Assembly: GCA_937899905.1 (NCBI GenBank)
Contig: CALCCF010000041.1
Location: 43,605 to 107,604, forward strand
Length of the DNA: 64,000 nt
DNA from: an uncultured Phycisphaeraceae bacterium
GTDB taxonomy: Bacteria > Planctomycetota > Phycisphaerae > Phycisphaerales > UBA1924
Direction of reading: 5' to 3'
The notes under the pieces were generated by a model, which saw only the letters and a list, made by a program, of their open reading frames with translations, was not told the DNA's origin and did no database searches. Positions 63,116 to 64,000 of the stretch are shown here, piece after piece (positions within the stretch are counted from its first letter, which is position 1; each line of letters opens with the position of its first letter). The translations under genes were made by a program, and so were the position numbers.

Positions 63116-63730
63116 ATGGCTCGCCGCATAGTCCATCCCGGCCCGAACCGGCGGCGGCAATTCCGTCGCGGCATGAGCTTCCTCGAGGCGGTGCTCGCGT
63201 CGGCGCTGCTGGGCATCGTGTCGATGGGCGTGCTAAGCTCGCTCAACTACCTCGTGCTCCAGCAGAAGCGGGCCGAGCAGATCGCGGGCGCGGCCGAGGT
63301 TGCCAACCGCGTCGTGGTGATGTACCTGGATGATCCCGACGCAATGCCGCCGGGTGGGCGTCCGATCCCTTACGGCCGGCATCTCTACCGCTGGGCGTAC
63401 GAGGCGCAGCCGATCGACGTGTTCGACCCAAACGCGACCGATGAGCCCACGCCGCTCTCGCTCACGAGGCTGCAGGAGCTGACCGTGAGCGTGTGGCTGC
63501 ACGAGGACAGCGGCGGCGACTTCTCGCCCGATGCTGGCACGCCGAGCATCGTGGTTCGACGCATGCTGGACCCGCTCGCCACGCGCAATCCCGACTCGTT
63601 TGAGCGCGCGATCATGGGTGGTGGGTTTCTCGAGGGCATCACCGGTGGCGATGGTGGGTCTCGCCGATCGGGCGGCTCGCAGTCACCCAGCGGTGGGGGC
63701 GGGGGCGGCAGTCTTGGTGGGGGGAGCTGA
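63116..63730 (+). CDS. Prepilin-type protein (GspI-like minor pseudopilin)
   Basis: 204 aa. Prepilin leader RRG|MSFLEAVLASALLGIVSMG with Glu at +5, then AEVANRVVVMYLDDPDAMPP and YGRHLYRWAYEAQPIDVF as in the GspI group, and an unusual Gly/Ser-rich end (GGGGGGSLGGGS). Translation probably coupled: it starts 6 bp after the gspG-like stop. Confidence 0.78.
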   Translation: MARRIVHPGPNRRRQFRRGMSFLEAVLASALLGIVSMGVLSSLNYLVLQQKRAEQIAGAAEVANRVVVMYLDDPDAMPPGGRPIPYGRHLYRWAYEAQPIDVFDPNATDEPTPLSLTRLQELTVSVWLHEDSGGDFSPDAGTPSIVVRRMLDPLATRNPDSFERAIMGGGFLEGITGGDGGSRRSGGSQSPSGGGGGGSLGGGS

Positions 63731-63732
63731 AC

Positions 63733-64000
63733 GTGCGCGCGCGTCCGGGCTTCACGCTGATCGAGCTCTCGATGGCCATGGTCATCGGCCTGATCGTGGT
63801 GTTCGCGGCGATCAGCATGTTCCAGACCATCCAGCGCGCCGACGCCATCGCGGATGTCCGAGCCGAGGAGATCTATCAACTGCGTCGCTCCCAGGCGGTC
63901 GTCAGCCGCGCGATGGGCTCGCTGCTCGTCATGTCCCGAGACGAGCAGGCCCGCGCAGATCAGGCCCGTGAACGGCGGGACAGCGCCGAGGAGCAGCTGC
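63733..64000 (+). CDS. Prepilin-type protein (GspJ-like), cut by the window edge
   Basis: Partial, about 89 residues. GTG start 2 bp after the previous stop. Leader ARPG|FTLIELSMAMVIGLIVVFAA, then a long helix (MFQTIQRADAIADVRAEEIY, later QARADQARERRDSAEEQL) that is more charged and longer than in GspJ proteins; coiled-coil possible. It continues beyond the window. Confidence 0.75.
   Translation, partial: MRARPGFTLIELSMAMVIGLIVVFAAISMFQTIQRADAIADVRAEEIYQLRRSQAVVSRAMGSLLVMSRDEQARADQARERRDSAEEQL

Overview
The window looks like a chromosome segment of a marine-type Planctomycetota bacterium, most likely class Phycisphaerae. The reasons are the high GC content, the many secreted proteins ending in a duplicated dockerin-like 'LTLFDFLxFQNxFDAGC' tail (the 'GC-type dockerin' known mainly from Phycisphaerae), large lineage-style versions of LepB, LeuS and GyrB, a BlaI/M56 pair, and conserved two-TM planctomycete hypotheticals. 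No species can be named. I count 56 protein genes, one of them partial at each window edge, plus one optional 32-codon ORF. There is one tRNA (His), no rRNA, no CRISPR array and no recognisable prophage or IS.

Layout. 1-10.9 kb is a housekeeping stretch, almost all on the minus strand: pckA (cut by the left edge), tRNA-His, a fructosamine-kinase-like gene, a PilZ-REC-degenerate HPt regulator, gyrB, a LysM/L,D-transpeptidase, 5-formyl-THF cyclo-ligase (preceded by a structured RNA with its own terminator) and an oversized signal peptidase I. 10.9-12.5 kb is an unusual non-coding zone: three hairpins including a ~244-bp imperfect palindrome, a helical/fibronectin-like gene, and a 21-bp-period tandem array. 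12.5-18.5 kb holds a PadR regulator with a coupled membrane protein, RicT, small membrane or secreted hypotheticals, a GNAT and an AIM24-like protein. 18.5-34.0 kb is the accessory zone: six secreted proteins with GC-type dockerin tails, four of them FG-GAP/VCBS propellers of which one also carries an Ig-like domain, one further propeller-like, one of unknown fold. They are interleaved with an AraC-epimerase pair, a HEAT-like secreted protein and a quinone reductase. 34.0-35.3 kb has a second tandem array followed by a paralogue of the 11.3-kb gene. 35.4-43.6 kb: pheS, GNAT, a PH-domain membrane protein, blaI-M56, a three-gene set with a cytosolic trypsin-like peptidase, and an orphan atpG. 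43.7-53.0 kb: rsmD, ybeY with a CorC/HlyC partner, a GAF-like sensor, an HDOD-histidine kinase with a response regulator, tsaB, arfB and an outer-membrane-barrel candidate. 53.1-64 kb: leuS, pheT (lacking the usual tRNA-binding domain), a lipoprotein, an Hsp70, and the start of a type II secretion/pseudopilin cluster that runs off the right edge.

Gene expression. Two start modes coexist. Most genes have a GGAG-type Shine-Dalgarno. About ten, mainly housekeeping genes (lepB, padR, pheS, atpG, tsaB, pheT, hsp70 and others), instead have a TANNNT hexamer ending 5-8 nt before the start codon and no SD, the hallmark of leaderless transcripts. The dockerin genes, in contrast, have classical -35/-10 promoters (TTGACA/TTGCRT, 17-bp spacer).

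The strongest candidates for something undescribed are: (1) the arrays of 21-bp units with a 10-bp palindromic core (GCNGGCCNGC) in intergenic gaps, associated with a paralogous pair of helical/fibronectin-like proteins; (2) the structured RNA between lepB and fau; (3) the GC-type dockerin export/anchoring cluster with a shared promoter; (4) the cytosolic trypsin-like peptidase triad. All calls are from reading the sequence; no database search was run.
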